Below are positions 52,232 through 62,129 of a DNA stretch of 64,000 bases, one piece after another. Origin of the DNA: Streptomyces sp. SJL17-4 (GTDB lineage Bacteria > Actinomycetota > Actinomycetes > Streptomycetales > Streptomycetaceae); the NCBI RefSeq assembly GCF_036826855.1, contig NZ_CP104578.1, positions 4,313,501 through 4,377,500 on the forward strand. The letters run 5' to 3'. Within the stretch, counting starts at the first letter, position 1. The number at the start of each line of letters is the position of its first letter. The position numbers were made by a program, and so were the translations under genes. The notes under the pieces are model-generated. The model saw only the letters and a program-made list of their open reading frames with translations, had not been told where the DNA came from and did no database searches.

Positions 52232-52948
52232 TCAGCGGCGTCGACGGGTCTTGCTCGTCCGGGCGGCCTTGGCTCGCTTGGCGGCGAACCGCACCCCGCC
52301 CGGGCTCTCGCCGACCTCGACCCGGACAACCGTGGACAGCGGATCGACGATCCCCTCGCCCACCTGCAGCACGGAGGTCTCCACCACACCGAGACGGGAG
52401 AGCGCGGCACGAGCCCCGCTGATCTCCTCCTCCGCGGTGTCGCCCTTGAGCGCCAGCATCTCCCCGTACGGACGCAGCAGGGGAACTCCCCAGCCGGCCA
52501 GCCGGTCGAGCGGCGCCACCGCGCGGGCGGTCACCACATGCACGGGCGTGATCTTGCCGAGCATCTCCTCCGCACGCCCACGGACCACGGTCACGTGGTC
52601 GAGGCCGAGCAGCTCGACGACCTCCTGAAGGAAGTTCGTCCGGCGAAGAAGCGGCTCCAGGAGCGTGATCTTCAGGTCGGGGCGGACCAGAGCCAGAGGG
52701 ATGCCGGGAAGTCCGGCGCCCGAGCCCACGTCGCAGACGGTGACGCCCTCGGGGACGACCTCGGAGAGGACCGCACAGTTCAGCAGGTGACGCTCCCACA
52801 GCCGCGGAACCTCACGCGGTCCGATCAGACCGCGCTTCACACCCGCGTCCGCGAGGAGCTCCGCGTACCGCACGGCCTCAGGGAAGTACTCACCGAAGAC
52901 TGTCCGCGCCTGCTCCGGAGCCTCGGGGAGCTGCGCTTCCTCCGTCAC
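52232..52948 (-). CDS. rsmG: 16S rRNA (guanine-N7)-methyltransferase RsmG
   Basis: A 238-residue SAM-dependent methyltransferase (GidB), acting on G527 of 16S rRNA. SAM motif I is VCDVGSGAGLPGIPLAL; the last 20 residues form a basic tail (KRAKAARTSKTRRRR). Loss of RsmG in Streptomyces confers low-level streptomycin resistance and can increase antibiotic output. GTG 52948 has AAGGA about 10 bases upstream. Confidence 0.96.
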   Translation of the reverse strand: MTEEAQLPEAPEQARTVFGEYFPEAVRYAELLADAGVKRGLIGPREVPRLWERHLLNCAVLSEVVPEGVTVCDVGSGAGLPGIPLALVRPDLKITLLEPLLRRTNFLQEVVELLGLDHVTVVRGRAEEMLGKITPVHVVTARAVAPLDRLAGWGVPLLRPYGEMLALKGDTAEEEISGARAALSRLGVVETSVLQVGEGIVDPLSTVVRVEVGESPGGVRFAAKRAKAARTSKTRRRR

Positions 52949-53065
52949 GGGAACCGTCCTTCCGTACCGCACGCATCCTCTGCGGGCGCACTGTGGTGGC
53001 TGACTATCAGGCTGACAAAGATCGGCCCCGCCTGCGAACAGACGGGGCCGACACTACGTGAGGGT

Positions 53066-53575
53066 TCAGGCCGGGAGAACAACGACGAAGCGCTGCGGCT
53101 CCTCGCCCTCGGACTCGCTGCGCAGACCGGCGGCGGCGATCGCGTCGTGCACGACCTTGCGCTCGAACGGCGTCATCGGGTCCAGCTTGACCGGCTGGCC
53201 GGTGGACTTCACCTCACCCGCGGCCTTGGCACCCAGCTCGGCGAGCTCGGCGCGCTTCTTGGCGCGGAAGCCGGCGATGTCGAGCATCAGACGGCTGCGG
53301 TCACCGGTCTCCCGGTGCACGGCCAGCCGGGTCAGCTCCTGGAGCGCCTCCAGGACCTCACCATCGCGACCCACGAGCTTCTGCAGCTCACGAGCCGAGT
53401 CGCTGATGATCGAGACCGCGGCGCGGTCCGCCTCGACGTCCATGTCGATGTCACCGTCGAGATCGGCGATGTCGAGCAGGCCCTCGAGGTAGTCGGCCGC
53501 GATCTCACCCTCCTGCTCCAGGCGGGTCAGGGTGTCGCCACCCTCGGCGGCGGCGGAGATGGTGCCTTCCGTCAC
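53066..53575 (-). CDS. jag: Jag/SpoIIIJ-associated KH-R3H RNA-binding protein
   Basis: A 169-residue KH-R3H protein. The KH-II domain (LVGRDGEVLEALQELTRLA) is followed by the R3H motif RKVVHD. It lacks the N-terminal Jag_N domain and starts acidic. It is conserved after yidC in Gram-positive origins and binds RNA, possibly linked to membrane insertion or cell-length control. GTG 53575 has AAGGAG about 7 bases upstream. Confidence 0.93.
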   Translation of the reverse strand: MTEGTISAAAEGGDTLTRLEQEGEIAADYLEGLLDIADLDGDIDMDVEADRAAVSIISDSARELQKLVGRDGEVLEALQELTRLAVHRETGDRSRLMLDIAGFRAKKRAELAELGAKAAGEVKSTGQPVKLDPMTPFERKVVHDAIAAAGLRSESEGEEPQRFVVVLPA

Positions 53576-53604
53576 GGATGGACTCCTTCTTGCTTCGGCG
53601 AGGC

Positions 53605-54930
53605 TTACTTCTTGGAGGACGGGTGCTTGGGCCGCTGCTGGCCCTTGCGCTGACCGGACTTGCCCTGCTGACGGGCGCCTCCGGAGTTGGCGCGGGGGCG
53701 CGCGGACTTGTCGCCCTGGGCCTCGCCCTTCGGCTCTTCCTTGGCGGCGGCCTTGGCCGAACCCTGGGGCTTCTTCTCGAGCGAGGTGGTCGGCGTCTCT
53801 TCGGCGGCCGGCTCGGCAGCTTCCTCGGAGTCCTTGGCGGTGGCGTGCTGGGCCGCGGCCTGACGCTGGGCCTTGCTCTGGCGCTTGGGCTGCTGACGCC
53901 TGGCGGCGGTACCCGCCTCGACGTCGGCCTCGATCGTGTCGCTCTTGATCACGGTGCCGTCGGCCTGGGCGGCGAACCCGGCCTTGGTCAGACCGGAGAA
54001 GAAGCGGCGCTCGTTCTCGTTGCGGTCGCTGCTGGCCTTGGCGACGATCATCTTCACGATGGTCTTGCGACGACGGCCGCGGACCTCGCCGTGCTGCGTG
54101 ATGCTCTTCAGCAGGCGCTGGAGGTAGGAGTCCTGCGCCTTGCTGCCCGGGGTCGGGTTCTGGTTGATCACGTACATCTGCTGGCCCATGGTCCACACGT
54201 TGGTGGTCAGCCAGTAGACGAGGACACCGACGGGGAAGTTGATGCCCATGACGGCGAAGATCACCGGGAAGATGTACATGAGCATCTTCTGCTGCTGCAT
54301 GTACGGCGTCTTCACCGAGAGGTCGACGTTCTTCATCATCAGCTGGCGCTGGGTGAAGAACTGCGAGGCCGACATCATGATGATCATGATCGCGGTGACG
54401 ATGCGGACGTCGGTCAGGGAGGCGTTGAGCGCCTCGACCTTCTCCGGGCTGTCCATGAACTTCGCGGCGATCGGGGCGCCGAAGATGTGGGCCTGCCGGG
54501 CGCTGTCGACCAGCGCCTGGTTCATGACGCCGATTTCCTTGCCCGACGCGATGTTGGACAGCACGTGGTACAGGGCGAAGAAGAACGGCGACTGCGCCAG
54601 GATGGGAAGGCACGAGGAGAGCGGGTTGGTACCCGTCTCCTTGTACAGCTTCATCATCTCTTCGGACTGACGCTGCTTGTCGCTCTTGTAGCGCTCCTGG
54701 ATCGCCTTCATCTTCGGCTGGAGCGCCTGCATGTTCCGCGTCGACTTGATCTGCTTGACGAACAGCGGGATCAGACAGATACGGATCAGCACCACGAGGG
54801 ACACGATGGACAGGCCCCAGGCCCAACCCGTGTCAGGGCCGAAGATCGCCCCGTACACCTTGTGGAACTGGACGATCACCCATGAGACAGGTGTGGTGAT
54901 GAAGCTGAACAGACTGGCAATCGTGTCCAC
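53605..54930 (-). CDS. yidC: Membrane protein insertase YidC
   Basis: A 441-residue Oxa1/YidC insertase with five membrane helices (residues about 10-30, 33-55, 100-125, 185-210, 225-245) and the hydrophilic-groove arginine in helix 2 ([14 protein letters not shown]). The C-terminal tail of about 140 residues is long, basic and Gln/Ala/Lys-rich ([18 protein letters not shown]), suited to ribosome binding. The GTG 54930 start lies 3 bases after the yidD stop; AAGGAG upstream. It inserts membrane proteins alone or with SecYEG. Confidence 0.96.
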   Translation of the reverse strand: MDTIASLFSFITTPVSWVIVQFHKVYGAIFGPDTGWAWGLSIVSLVVLIRICLIPLFVKQIKSTRNMQALQPKMKAIQERYKSDKQRQSEEMMKLYKETGTNPLSSCLPILAQSPFFFALYHVLSNIASGKEIGVMNQALVDSARQAHIFGAPIAAKFMDSPEKVEALNASLTDVRIVTAIMIIMMSASQFFTQRQLMMKNVDLSVKTPYMQQQKMLMYIFPVIFAVMGINFPVGVLVYWLTTNVWTMGQQMYVINQNPTPGSKAQDSYLQRLLKSITQHGEVRGRRRKTIVKMIVAKASSDRNENERRFFSGLTKAGFAAQADGTVIKSDTIEADVEAGTAARRQQPKRQSKAQRQAAAQHATAKDSEEAAEPAAEETPTTSLEKKPQGSAKAAAKEEPKGEAQGDKSARPRANSGGARQQGKSGQRKGQQRPKHPSSKK

Positions 54931-54933
54931 TAA

Positions 54934-55260
54934 TCAGGCTCCTTGAGCATTGGGCGAGGTCTCTGCGGCCGGGCTCGTCTCGGCGGTGGACCCGCCCTTG
55001 TCGCCGCGCAGCGCGTTCCTCAGCATTTCGTGCCAGCGGGGGCGCTTACGCGGGGGGACGTGATCCACGCCGCCGGGCGACCACGGGTTGCACCGCAGGA
55101 TGCGCCAGGCGGTCAGGGCCGTGCCCTTGATCGCGCCATGCCGGTCGATGGCCGTGAATCCATAGTGGGAACACGACGGGTAGTACCGGCAGACGGGCCC
55201 GAGAAGCGGGCTGATCGTCCACTGGTACAGCTTGATGAGAGCCAGCAGCGGGTACTTCAT
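54934..55260 (-). CDS. yidD: Membrane protein insertion efficiency factor YidD
   Basis: A 108-residue YidD with the conserved [11 protein letters not shown] block (three Cys) and RCNPWSPGG. The C-terminal 35 residues are an extra low-complexity tail. ATG 55260 overlaps the rnpA stop. Helper of YidC-dependent insertion. Confidence 0.95.
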   Translation of the reverse strand: MKYPLLALIKLYQWTISPLLGPVCRYYPSCSHYGFTAIDRHGAIKGTALTAWRILRCNPWSPGGVDHVPPRKRPRWHEMLRNALRGDKGGSTAETSPAAETSPNAQGA

Positions 55261-55628
55261 CGCGCGCCCCCTCCCAGCAGCCGCTGAAGAGCGGCGTCCA
55301 GGTCTCGGGACAGCTGTGCGTGTTCGGCGTCGCCGGCTCCGGGCAACGCCCGTACGACCACCAGGCTACCGGGAGGCAGCTCGGTGAGCCGGTCGCGGAC
55401 GAGGTGGCGCAGACGACGCTTCACTTGGTTGCGTACGACCGCACCGCCCACGGCCTTGCTCACGACGAAACCCGCACGTGCCGGGGGAGCGCTCTCCCCA
55501 GGCGCGTGCGGGCTCGTTGCACCGCTGCGTAGGTGGACGACGAGGAGCGGGCGACCGGCCCGGCGCCCTCGGCGTACCGCGGTTGCGAAGTCCTCGCGCC
55601 GCCTCAGCCGATTCTCGGTAGGCAGCAC
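55257..55628 (-). CDS. rnpA: Ribonuclease P protein component
   Basis: A 123-residue RNase P protein, cofactor of M1-type RNA for tRNA 5' processing. The RNR motif is [14 protein letters not shown]-terminal [20 protein letters not shown] is typical. GTG 55628 start; its stop overlaps the yidD ATG. Confidence 0.96.
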   Translation of the reverse strand: MLPTENRLRRREDFATAVRRGRRAGRPLLVVHLRSGATSPHAPGESAPPARAGFVVSKAVGGAVVRNQVKRRLRHLVRDRLTELPPGSLVVVRALPGAGDAEHAQLSRDLDAALQRLLGGGAR

Positions 55629-55649
55629 GTCATGACCCTGTTAAGCGGA

Positions 55650-55787
55650 TCAGGCGGACAGCTCAGAGCGACCCTTGGAACGGCGGTTCGCAAGGATGGC
55701 TCGGCCGGCACGCGTACGCATCCGCAGGCGGAAGCCGTGGGTCTTGGCGCGACGACGGTTGTTCGGCTGGAAGGTGCGCTTGCTCAC
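55650..55787 (-). CDS. rpmH: 50S ribosomal protein L34
   Basis: A 45-residue very basic protein, [20 protein letters not shown] at the start, ending [10 protein letters not shown]. Start GTG 55787 with GGAG 7 bases upstream. First gene of the leftward cluster, divergent from dnaA. Too short for many gene finders, but the sequence is unmistakable. Confidence 0.97.
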   Translation of the reverse strand: MSKRTFQPNNRRRAKTHGFRLRMRTRAGRAILANRRSKGRSELSA

Positions 55788-56183
55788 TCGGGGGCTCCAG
55801 AAATGATTCGTAGATGGCGGGACATCGCCTGGCTGTCACCGTGCGCCCACGAGTAGCTCGCAATACGCCCGAGTGCACCGCTTCACGATCACAGACCGTG
55901 ATCTTTGCCCATCGGAGGCAGGCGGCAGCAGCCATCGACAACTCGACCTGGTTACGGTACGCGCGGCTACGCCATCCGGTCAAACCGACCTGTCGCCACC
56001 CCCCATTGTGCACAGGCTGTGGACAACAACTTGAACCACGTCAGCCGCCGCGACTACCGTGGATGGACTCCACAATCTTTTCCGTTCTGTCCTTACCTGT
56101 CCTCACGGAACTGTCCTCACGGACATCGACCCACCGTCCCCCGAGAACCACACCATCGTGGGACCTGCGAGAAAGCGTGCCCT
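55788..56183. promoter_or_regulatory. rpmH-dnaA divergent regulatory region
   Basis: About 400 bases with promoters for rpmH and dnaA. It contains a pair of DnaA boxes in opposite orientation: TTGTGCACA (56006-56014, one mismatch) and TGTGGACAA (56018-56026, a perfect box on the minus strand). Such boxes in front of dnaA are known in Streptomyces and allow DnaA to repress its own gene. No gene is seen in this stretch. Confidence 0.75.
56006..56026. other. DnaA box pair in the dnaA promoter region
   Basis: A near-perfect box TTGTGCACA and, 3 bases further, the complement of TTGTCCACA. They lie 160-180 bases upstream of the dnaA start and are likely autoregulatory. Confidence 0.75.
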
Positions 56184-57956
56184 GTGGCTGACGTACCTGC
56201 TGATCTTGCCGCAGTGTGGCCACGCGTCCTCGAGCATCTCCTCGCCGAGGGCCAGCAGGGAATCGAGCCCAAGGACAAGCAGTGGATCGAGCGCTGCCAG
56301 CCCCTCGCCCTGGTCGCGGACACGGCGCTGCTCGCCGTACCCAACGAGTGGGGCAAGCGCGTCCTCGAAGGCCGGCTCGCTCCGCTGATCAGCGAGACCC
56401 TCAGCCGTGAGTGCGGCCGCCCGATCCGGATCGCGATCACCGTCGACGACTCCGTCGGCGAGCCGACCCCGCCGGCGCCCCCGCTCCAGCAGTCGCAGCA
56501 GCCCCGCTACGACGAGCGCCAGCAGCCCGAGCCGTACGAGAAGTACGACGGCTACGGCCACCGGCCGATGCCCGACGACGGGCTGCCCACCGCGCGCCCG
56601 GCCTACCCGGACTACTCGCAGCAGCGCCCCGACCCCGGCGCCTGGCCGCGCACCCAGGAGGACCTGTCCTGGCAGCAGCCCCGGCTGGGCGGCTACCAGG
56701 AGCGGGCTCCGTACACCGGCCCGACCGGCCCCGAGCAGTCCCGGCAGTCGCGGTACGACGAGCCGCCCCGGGGCTACGAGCCGCAGCGGCCCGAGCGCGC
56801 CGAGCTGCCCGACCCGCAGAACCACGGCGCCCGTCCCGGTCCCCGGCCGGGCGGTCCGGGGGGCGGCCCGGGCGGCGGCCACGGTTCCTCCTCCGCGCAG
56901 GGCTCCGGCGCGCCCGGTGAGCAGCACGCTCGGCTGAACCCCAAGTACCTCTTCGACACCTTCGTCATCGGTTCCTCGAACCGTTTCGCGCACGCGGCCG
57001 CGGTCGCGGTGGCCGAGGCCCCGGCGAAGGCGTACAACCCGCTCTTCATCTACGGGGAGTCGGGCCTCGGCAAGACCCATCTGCTGCACGCGATCGGGCA
57101 CTACGCGCGGAGCCTCTACCCGGGCACGCGGGTGCGGTACGTGAGCTCCGAGGAGTTCACGAACGAGTTCATCAACTCGATCCGCGACGGCAAGGGCGAC
57201 GCCTTCCGCAAGCGCTACCGCGATGTGGACATCCTGCTCGTCGACGACATCCAGTTCCTCGCGAGCAAGGAGTCGACGCAGGAGGAGTTCTTCCACACCT
57301 TCAACACCCTCCACAACGCGAACAAGCAGATCGTGCTCTCCTCGGACCGGCCGCCCAAGCAGCTGGTGACCCTGGAGGACCGGCTGCGCAACCGCTTCGA
57401 GTGGGGCCTCACCACCGATGTGCAGCCGCCGGAGCTGGAGACGCGTATCGCGATCCTCCGCAAGAAGGCGGTGCAGGAGCAGCTCAACGCCCCGCCGGAG
57501 GTACTGGAGTTCATCGCGTCCCGGATCTCGCGGAACATCCGTGAGCTGGAGGGCGCGCTGATCCGGGTGACGGCCTTCGCGAGCCTCAACCGGCAGCCGG
57601 TGGACCTGGGGCTCACCGAGATCGTCCTCAAGGACCTGATCCCGGGCGGCGAGGACTCCTCGCCGGAGATCACGGCGCCGGCCATCATGGCGGCCACCGC
57701 CGACTACTTCGGTCTGACGGTGGAGGATCTCTGTGGATCCTCCCGCAGTCGCGTCCTGGTGACGGCCCGGCAGATCGCCATGTATCTGTGCCGCGAGCTC
57801 ACGGACCTGTCGCTGCCGAAGATCGGTGCGCAGTTCGGCGGCCGTGACCATACGACCGTGATGCACGCGGACCGGAAGATCCGTGCGCTGATGGCGGAGC
57901 GGCGCTCCATCTACAACCAGGTCACCGAGCTCACCAACCGCATCAAGAACGGCTGA
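56184..57956 (+). CDS. dnaA: Chromosomal replication initiator DnaA
   Basis: A 590-residue AAA+ initiator. Domain I occupies residues 1-95; domain II (about 96-245) is a long Pro/Gln/Gly-rich linker; domain III has Walker A GESGLGKT (about 291) and Walker [11 protein letters not shown] (about 350); domain IV carries the DNA-binding signature [13 protein letters not shown] (about 551). The linker is shorter than in S. coelicolor, whose DnaA has about 656 residues. Start GTG 56184 with a weak ribosome-binding site. It binds the DnaA boxes of oriC downstream. Confidence 0.97.
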   Translation: MADVPADLAAVWPRVLEHLLAEGQQGIEPKDKQWIERCQPLALVADTALLAVPNEWGKRVLEGRLAPLISETLSRECGRPIRIAITVDDSVGEPTPPAPPLQQSQQPRYDERQQPEPYEKYDGYGHRPMPDDGLPTARPAYPDYSQQRPDPGAWPRTQEDLSWQQPRLGGYQERAPYTGPTGPEQSRQSRYDEPPRGYEPQRPERAELPDPQNHGARPGPRPGGPGGGPGGGHGSSSAQGSGAPGEQHARLNPKYLFDTFVIGSSNRFAHAAAVAVAEAPAKAYNPLFIYGESGLGKTHLLHAIGHYARSLYPGTRVRYVSSEEFTNEFINSIRDGKGDAFRKRYRDVDILLVDDIQFLASKESTQEEFFHTFNTLHNANKQIVLSSDRPPKQLVTLEDRLRNRFEWGLTTDVQPPELETRIAILRKKAVQEQLNAPPEVLEFIASRISRNIRELEGALIRVTAFASLNRQPVDLGLTEIVLKDLIPGGEDSSPEITAPAIMAATADYFGLTVEDLCGSSRSRVLVTARQIAMYLCRELTDLSLPKIGAQFGGRDHTTVMHADRKIRALMAERRSIYNQVTELTNRIKNG

Positions 57957-57980
57957 CACAGGGCCGTCAGAGCCTCTGAA

Positions 57981-58010
57981 GGGCGCCCCAGGACTCCTCC
58001 TGGGGCGCCC
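57981..58010 (+). terminator. dnaA terminator
   Basis: GGGCGCCCCAGGA / TCCTGGGGCGCCC, a perfect 13-bp stem with a 4-base loop, 24 bases after the dnaA stop codon, at the left border of oriC. Confidence 0.88.
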
Positions 58011-58595
58011 TCAGGCGTTCTCGGACCCGCTCCAAGGGATGCCTCTGTTCGCTGTGCAAGCTGTGTACGAGCGCGGAGTGTTCGATTACTCCGTTCCGGT
58101 GGCGGGTTCTCCACAGATTGCGGGATGATCTCCCGTCCACAGGGTGGGGACTGTTGAGTTATCCGGATTGTGTCCACAGGCTGGACTGCTGACAGATCAT
58201 CATCCCAGGTCAGACCCTTGTGGAATTGTTGGTAAAAGATCTCCACAGGCTGTGGACAGAACTTTCGTCCACAAGGGCTCCCGAAGGTTGTCCACCGGCT
58301 GCCCACAGGGTGGGGTCCGTTGCCCACAGCTTCTCCACACCCCTGTCCACTGTTCGGCAACGAATCGCCCGCTCTCACCGCGTCGAGTGAAAGCCGTCAC
58401 ACCAAGGAGGACGGTTGGGCTGTGGGGAACGTGGGTAAAGCTGGGGACAGCGCTGGGGAGAACTCCCCGTGGCCTGTGTATCGGGTGTGCAGAACTTTCG
58501 GGTGTCCACAGAGAACCCCAGTTGTCCACCGGCTCCACCCACAGGCGCGGTGGACAAAAAACCGGGCCTGACCTGCGAAAACGACGTTATCCACC

Positions 58596-58620
58596 GTTTC
58601 CACAGGCCCTACTACTACTC
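58596..58620 (+). promoter_or_regulatory. DnaA box followed by DnaA-trio-like repeats
   Basis: DnaA box GTTTCCACA, a short G+C spacer GGCCC and then TACTACTACTC. In Bacillus the arrangement box, G+C spacer, TAC-type trios marks where DnaA opens the strands. The region downstream (58621-58650) is the least G+C-rich part of oriC. The match is by pattern only. Confidence 0.6.
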
Positions 58621-58796
58621 CCACTTAGAGTTAGCTAGGAATCCGCTTCGAAGTGGGGCCTGTGCACAACTCGGCGCCGGAGCTCCGACGCGCTCTTGTC
58701 GCGACTTGACCCCGAGCAGCACCGAGTGTCGGCGGCGTACGTCAGACTGGTTCCCGCAGTCGACGAAGAGCCAGCAACAAGCAGGAGGCGGTTCCG

Positions 58797-59927
58797 GTGA
58801 AGATCCGGGTGGAGCGCGACGTACTTGCCGAGGCGGTGGCCTGGGTGGCCCGCAGCCTCCCGGCCCGTCCGCCGGCTCCCGTGCTCGCAGGCCTTCTGCT
58901 GAAGGCCGAGGACGGCGCGCTGAGCTTCTCGAGCTTCGACTACGAGGTCTCGGCCCGTGTCTCCGTCGAGGCGGAGGTCGAGGAGGACGGCACCGTCCTG
59001 GTCTCCGGCCGACTGCTCGCCGACATCTGCCGTGCCCTCCCCAACCGGCCGGTGGAGATTTCCACAGACGGTGTACGGGCGACCGTGGTCTGCGGTTCCT
59101 CCCGCTTCACCCTCCACACCCTGCCTGTGGAGGAGTACCCGGCCCTGCCGGAGATGCCCACCGCGACCGGCACCGTCCCCGGTGAGGTCTTCGCCTCCGC
59201 CGCCGCGCAGGTGGCCATCGCCGCCGGCCGTGACGACACGCTGCCCGTGCTCACCGGTGTGCGCATCGAGATCGAGGGCGACACGGTCACCCTGGCCTCC
59301 ACCGACCGCTACCGCTTCGCGGTCCGCGAGTTCCTGTGGAAGCCGGAGTCCCCGGACGCCTCCGCGGTCGCCCTGGTGCCCGCGAAGACCCTCCTGGACA
59401 CCGCCAAGGCGCTCACGAGCGGCGACACGGTCACCCTGGCGCTCTCGGGCTCCGGCAAGGGCGAGGGCCTCATCGGCTTCGAGGGCGCGGGCCGCCGCAC
59501 CACCACCCGTCTCCTCGAGGGCGACCTGCCGAAGTACCGGACGCTCTTCCCCACCGAGTTCAACTCGGTCGCGGTCATCGAGACCGCGCCGTTCGTCGAG
59601 GCCGTCAAGCGTGTCGCCCTGGTCGCCGAGCGCAACACCCCGGTCCGGCTGAGCTTCGAGCAGGGCGTGCTGATCCTGGAGGCCGGCTCCAGCGACGACG
59701 CACAGGCTGTGGAGCGCGTCGACGCGCACCTCGACGGCGACGACATCTCGATCGCCTTCAACCCGACCTTCCTGCTGGACGGCCTGAGCGCGATCGACTC
59801 CCCGGTCGCCCAGCTCTCCTTCACGACCTCCACCAAGCCGGCGCTGCTGAGCGGCAAGCCGGCCGTGGACGCCGAGGCGGACGAGGCGTACAAGTACCTG
59901 ATCATGCCGGTGCGCCTCAGCGGCTGA
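58797..59927 (+). CDS. dnaN: DNA polymerase III sliding clamp (beta subunit)
   Basis: A 376-residue beta clamp of three repeated domains, starting MKIRVERDVLAEAVAWVARSL. The C-terminal end YLIMPVRLSG matches the conserved YLIMPVRL and forms part of the hydrophobic cleft for partner proteins. GTG 58797 with GGAGGCGG upstream. It encircles DNA and holds polymerase III. First gene after oriC. Confidence 0.97.
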   Translation: MKIRVERDVLAEAVAWVARSLPARPPAPVLAGLLLKAEDGALSFSSFDYEVSARVSVEAEVEEDGTVLVSGRLLADICRALPNRPVEISTDGVRATVVCGSSRFTLHTLPVEEYPALPEMPTATGTVPGEVFASAAAQVAIAAGRDDTLPVLTGVRIEIEGDTVTLASTDRYRFAVREFLWKPESPDASAVALVPAKTLLDTAKALTSGDTVTLALSGSGKGEGLIGFEGAGRRTTTRLLEGDLPKYRTLFPTEFNSVAVIETAPFVEAVKRVALVAERNTPVRLSFEQGVLILEAGSSDDAQAVERVDAHLDGDDISIAFNPTFLLDGLSAIDSPVAQLSFTTSTKPALLSGKPAVDAEADEAYKYLIMPVRLSG

Positions 59928-59940
59928 GGCCGGCCGGGGG

Positions 59941-59960
59941 TCCCGGGGCCGCCCCCGGGA
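59941..59960 (+). terminator. Hairpin after dnaN
   Basis: TCCCGGGG / CCCCGGGA, an 8-bp stem with a 4-base loop, 13 bases after the dnaN stop codon; likely partial terminator. Confidence 0.5.
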
Positions 59961-60068
59961 GGACGCAGCCGGGGCATCGCCTGAGCGGCTGACCCCACAG
60001 GTGTGCACCCGGGTCCGGGCGTAGGCTCGGATCCGGGTAAACCGCACACGACGCTTAAGGAATCTCTG

Positions 60069-60947
60069 ATGGAGCTCGGTCTCGTCGGTCTCGGCAAGAT
60101 GGGCGGCAACATGCGTGAGCGCATCCGCCGCGCAGGCCACACCGTCATCGGATACGACCGCAATCCGGACCTCGCCGATGTCCACAGCCTCGAAGAGCTT
60201 GTGGGCAAGCTCAAGGGGCCCCGCGTCGTGTGGGTCATGGTTCCGGCCGGTGCCGCGACCCAGTCCACCATCGACGAGCTGGCCGACCTGCTCTCCCCCG
60301 GCGACATCGTCGTGGACGGCGGCAACTCCCGCTGGACGGACGACGAGAAGCACGCCGAGGAGCTGGCGGCCAAGGGCATCGGCTTCGTCGACTGCGGCGT
60401 CTCCGGTGGCGTCTGGGGCCTGGAGAACGGCTACGCGCTGATGTACGGCGGCTCCGCCGAGGACGTCGCCAAGGTCCAGCCGATCTTCGACGCGCTCAAG
60501 CCCGACGGCGAGTACGGCTCCGTGCACGCCGGCAAGGTCGGCGCCGGCCACTTCGCGAAGATGGTCCACAACGGCATCGAGTACGCGATGATGCAGGCCT
60601 ACGCCGAGGGCTGGGAGCTCCTGGAGAAGGTCGACTCCGTCACCGACGTACGCGAGGTCTTCCGCTCCTGGCAGGAGGGCACGGTCATCCGTTCCTGGCT
60701 GCTCGACCTCGCGGTCAACGCCCTCGACGAGGACGAGCACCTGGACAAGCTGCGCGGCTACGCGTCGGACTCCGGCGAGGGCCGGTGGACGGTCGAGGCC
60801 GCCATCGACAACGCCGTGCCGCTGCCGGCGATCACCGCCTCGCTGTTCGCGCGGTTCGCCTCCCGCCAGGACGACTCCCCGCAGATGAAGATGATCGCCG
60901 CGCTGCGCAACCAGTTCGGTGGCCACGCGGTCGAGACGAAGAAGTAA
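60069..60947 (+). CDS. gnd: 6-Phosphogluconate dehydrogenase, short decarboxylating type
   Basis: A 292-residue oxidoreductase turning 6-phosphogluconate to ribulose 5-phosphate. NAD(P) motif GLVGLGKMGGNM, the substrate motif DGGNSRWTDDE and catalytic Lys in GAGHFAKMVHNGIEY are all seen. This is the short (YqeC/GntZ) form of about 300 residues, often NAD-preferring, not the 470-residue Gnd. Its place between dnaN and recF is typical of Streptomyces. AAGGA lies 7 bases before ATG 60069. Confidence 0.94.
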   Translation: MELGLVGLGKMGGNMRERIRRAGHTVIGYDRNPDLADVHSLEELVGKLKGPRVVWVMVPAGAATQSTIDELADLLSPGDIVVDGGNSRWTDDEKHAEELAAKGIGFVDCGVSGGVWGLENGYALMYGGSAEDVAKVQPIFDALKPDGEYGSVHAGKVGAGHFAKMVHNGIEYAMMQAYAEGWELLEKVDSVTDVREVFRSWQEGTVIRSWLLDLAVNALDEDEHLDKLRGYASDSGEGRWTVEAAIDNAVPLPAITASLFARFASRQDDSPQMKMIAALRNQFGGHAVETKK

Positions 60948-60953
60948 TCCACA

Positions 60954-60979
60954 GGCTGTGCACCCCGCGGTGCACAGCC
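60954..60979 (+). terminator. gnd terminator / recF leader hairpin
   Basis: GGCTGTGCACC / GGTGCACAGCC, a perfect 11-bp stem with loop CCGC, 6 bases after the gnd stop codon and 29 bases before the recF start. Confidence 0.75.
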
Positions 60980-61007
60980 GCCGGGGGAAGAAGGTCGGCG
61001 CCCAACC

Positions 61008-62129
61008 ATGCACGTCACGCATCTGTCGCTGGCCGACTTCCGCTCCTACGCCCGGGTCGAGGTCCCGCTCGACCCGGGCGTCACCGCTTTCGTGGGCGCG
61101 AACGGCCAGGGCAAGACCAATCTGGTCGAGGCCGTCGGCTATCTCGCGACCCTCTCCAGCCACCGCGTCGCCTCCGACGCCCCGCTCGTCCGGATGGGGG
61201 CGGAACGCGCGGTCATCCGCGCCGCCGTCACCCAGGGCGAGCGCTCCCAGCTGGTCGAGCTCGAACTCAACCCGGGCCGGGCCAACCGTGCCCGCATCAA
61301 CAGGTCCTCGCAGGTCAGACCGCGTGATGTGCTCGGAATCGTACGGACCGTGCTGTTCGCGCCCGAGGACCTCGCCCTGGTGAAGGGCGACCCCGGCGAG
61401 CGCCGGCGCTTCCTCGACGAGCTGATCACGGCGCGCACGCCGCGCATGGCGGGCGTGCGCTCCGACTACGAGCGCGTGCTCAAGCAGCGCAACACGCTCC
61501 TGAAGTCCGCGGCGATGGCCCGCCGGCACGGCGGCCGGGGCATGGACCTGTCCACCCTCGACGTCTGGGACCAGCACCTGGCGCGGGCCGGGGCCGAGCT
61601 CCTCGCCCAGCGGCTCGACCTGATCGCCGTACTGCAGCCGCTCGCGGACAAGGCGTACGAGCAGCTCGCCCCCGGCGGCGGACCGATTCTGCTGGAGTAC
61701 CGGCCCTCCGCGCCCGGCACCGGGCACACCCGCGAGGAGCTGTACGAGCAGCTGATCGCCGCGCTGGCCGAGGTGCGCAAGCAGGAGATCGAGCGGGGCG
61801 TCACCCTCGTCGGACCCCACCGCGACGAGCTGCTCCTCAAGCTCGGCGAGCTGCCCGCGAAGGGGTACGCCAGCCACGGCGAGTCCTGGTCGTACGCGCT
61901 CGCGCTGCGGCTCGCCTCGTACGACCTGCTGAGGTCCGAGGGCAACGAGCCCGTCCTCGTCCTCGACGACGTCTTCGCCGAGCTGGACGCGCGCCGGCGC
62001 GAACGGCTCGCGGAGCTGGTGGCGGGCGGCGAGCAGGTCCTGGTGACAGCCGCTGTGGACGACGACGTGCCGGGGGTCCTCGCGGGGACGCGGTACCAGG
62101 TGGCCGGAGGGACGGTGGAGCGCGTATGA
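61008..62129 (+). CDS. recF: DNA replication and repair protein RecF
   Basis: A 373-residue SMC-like ATPase that helps load RecA at single-strand gaps. Walker [10 protein letters not shown], signature block [11 protein letters not shown] and Walker [14 protein letters not shown] are present. Its stop codon overlaps the start of the DUF721 gene (ATGA), so they are coupled. Confidence 0.97.
   Translation: MHVTHLSLADFRSYARVEVPLDPGVTAFVGANGQGKTNLVEAVGYLATLSSHRVASDAPLVRMGAERAVIRAAVTQGERSQLVELELNPGRANRARINRSSQVRPRDVLGIVRTVLFAPEDLALVKGDPGERRRFLDELITARTPRMAGVRSDYERVLKQRNTLLKSAAMARRHGGRGMDLSTLDVWDQHLARAGAELLAQRLDLIAVLQPLADKAYEQLAPGGGPILLEYRPSAPGTGHTREELYEQLIAALAEVRKQEIERGVTLVGPHRDELLLKLGELPAKGYASHGESWSYALALRLASYDLLRSEGNEPVLVLDDVFAELDARRRERLAELVAGGEQVLVTAAVDDDVPGVLAGTRYQVAGGTVERV

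Larger units (their letters stand above)
57957..58796. other. oriC: Chromosomal replication origin oriC
   Basis: An 840-base non-coding region between dnaA and dnaN, rich in DnaA boxes. Forward-type boxes include CCGTCCACA (58133), GTGTCCACA (58170 and 58502), TCGTCCACA (58265), TTGTCCACC (58288 and 58522), TTGCCCACA (58320), TTCTCCACA (58108 and 58331), TTATCCACC (58587) and GTTTCCACA (58596). Reverse-type boxes include 58251 (TGTGGACAG), 58549 (GGTGGACAA) and 58661 (TGTGCACAA). The boxes fall into two loose groups, 58108-58351 and 58420-58669. A TAC-repeat after the 58596 box may be the unwinding element. The dnaA terminator lies at its left edge. Confidence 0.95.

Noticed and set aside
57957..58796. 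Small genes inside oriC
   Set aside because: Short open frames exist on both strands but have no ribosome-binding sites and cut across DnaA boxes.
58635..61877. A 1080-codon minus-strand open frame across dnaN, gnd and recF
   Set aside because: It overlaps three certain genes; it is a codon-bias artefact of high G+C DNA.
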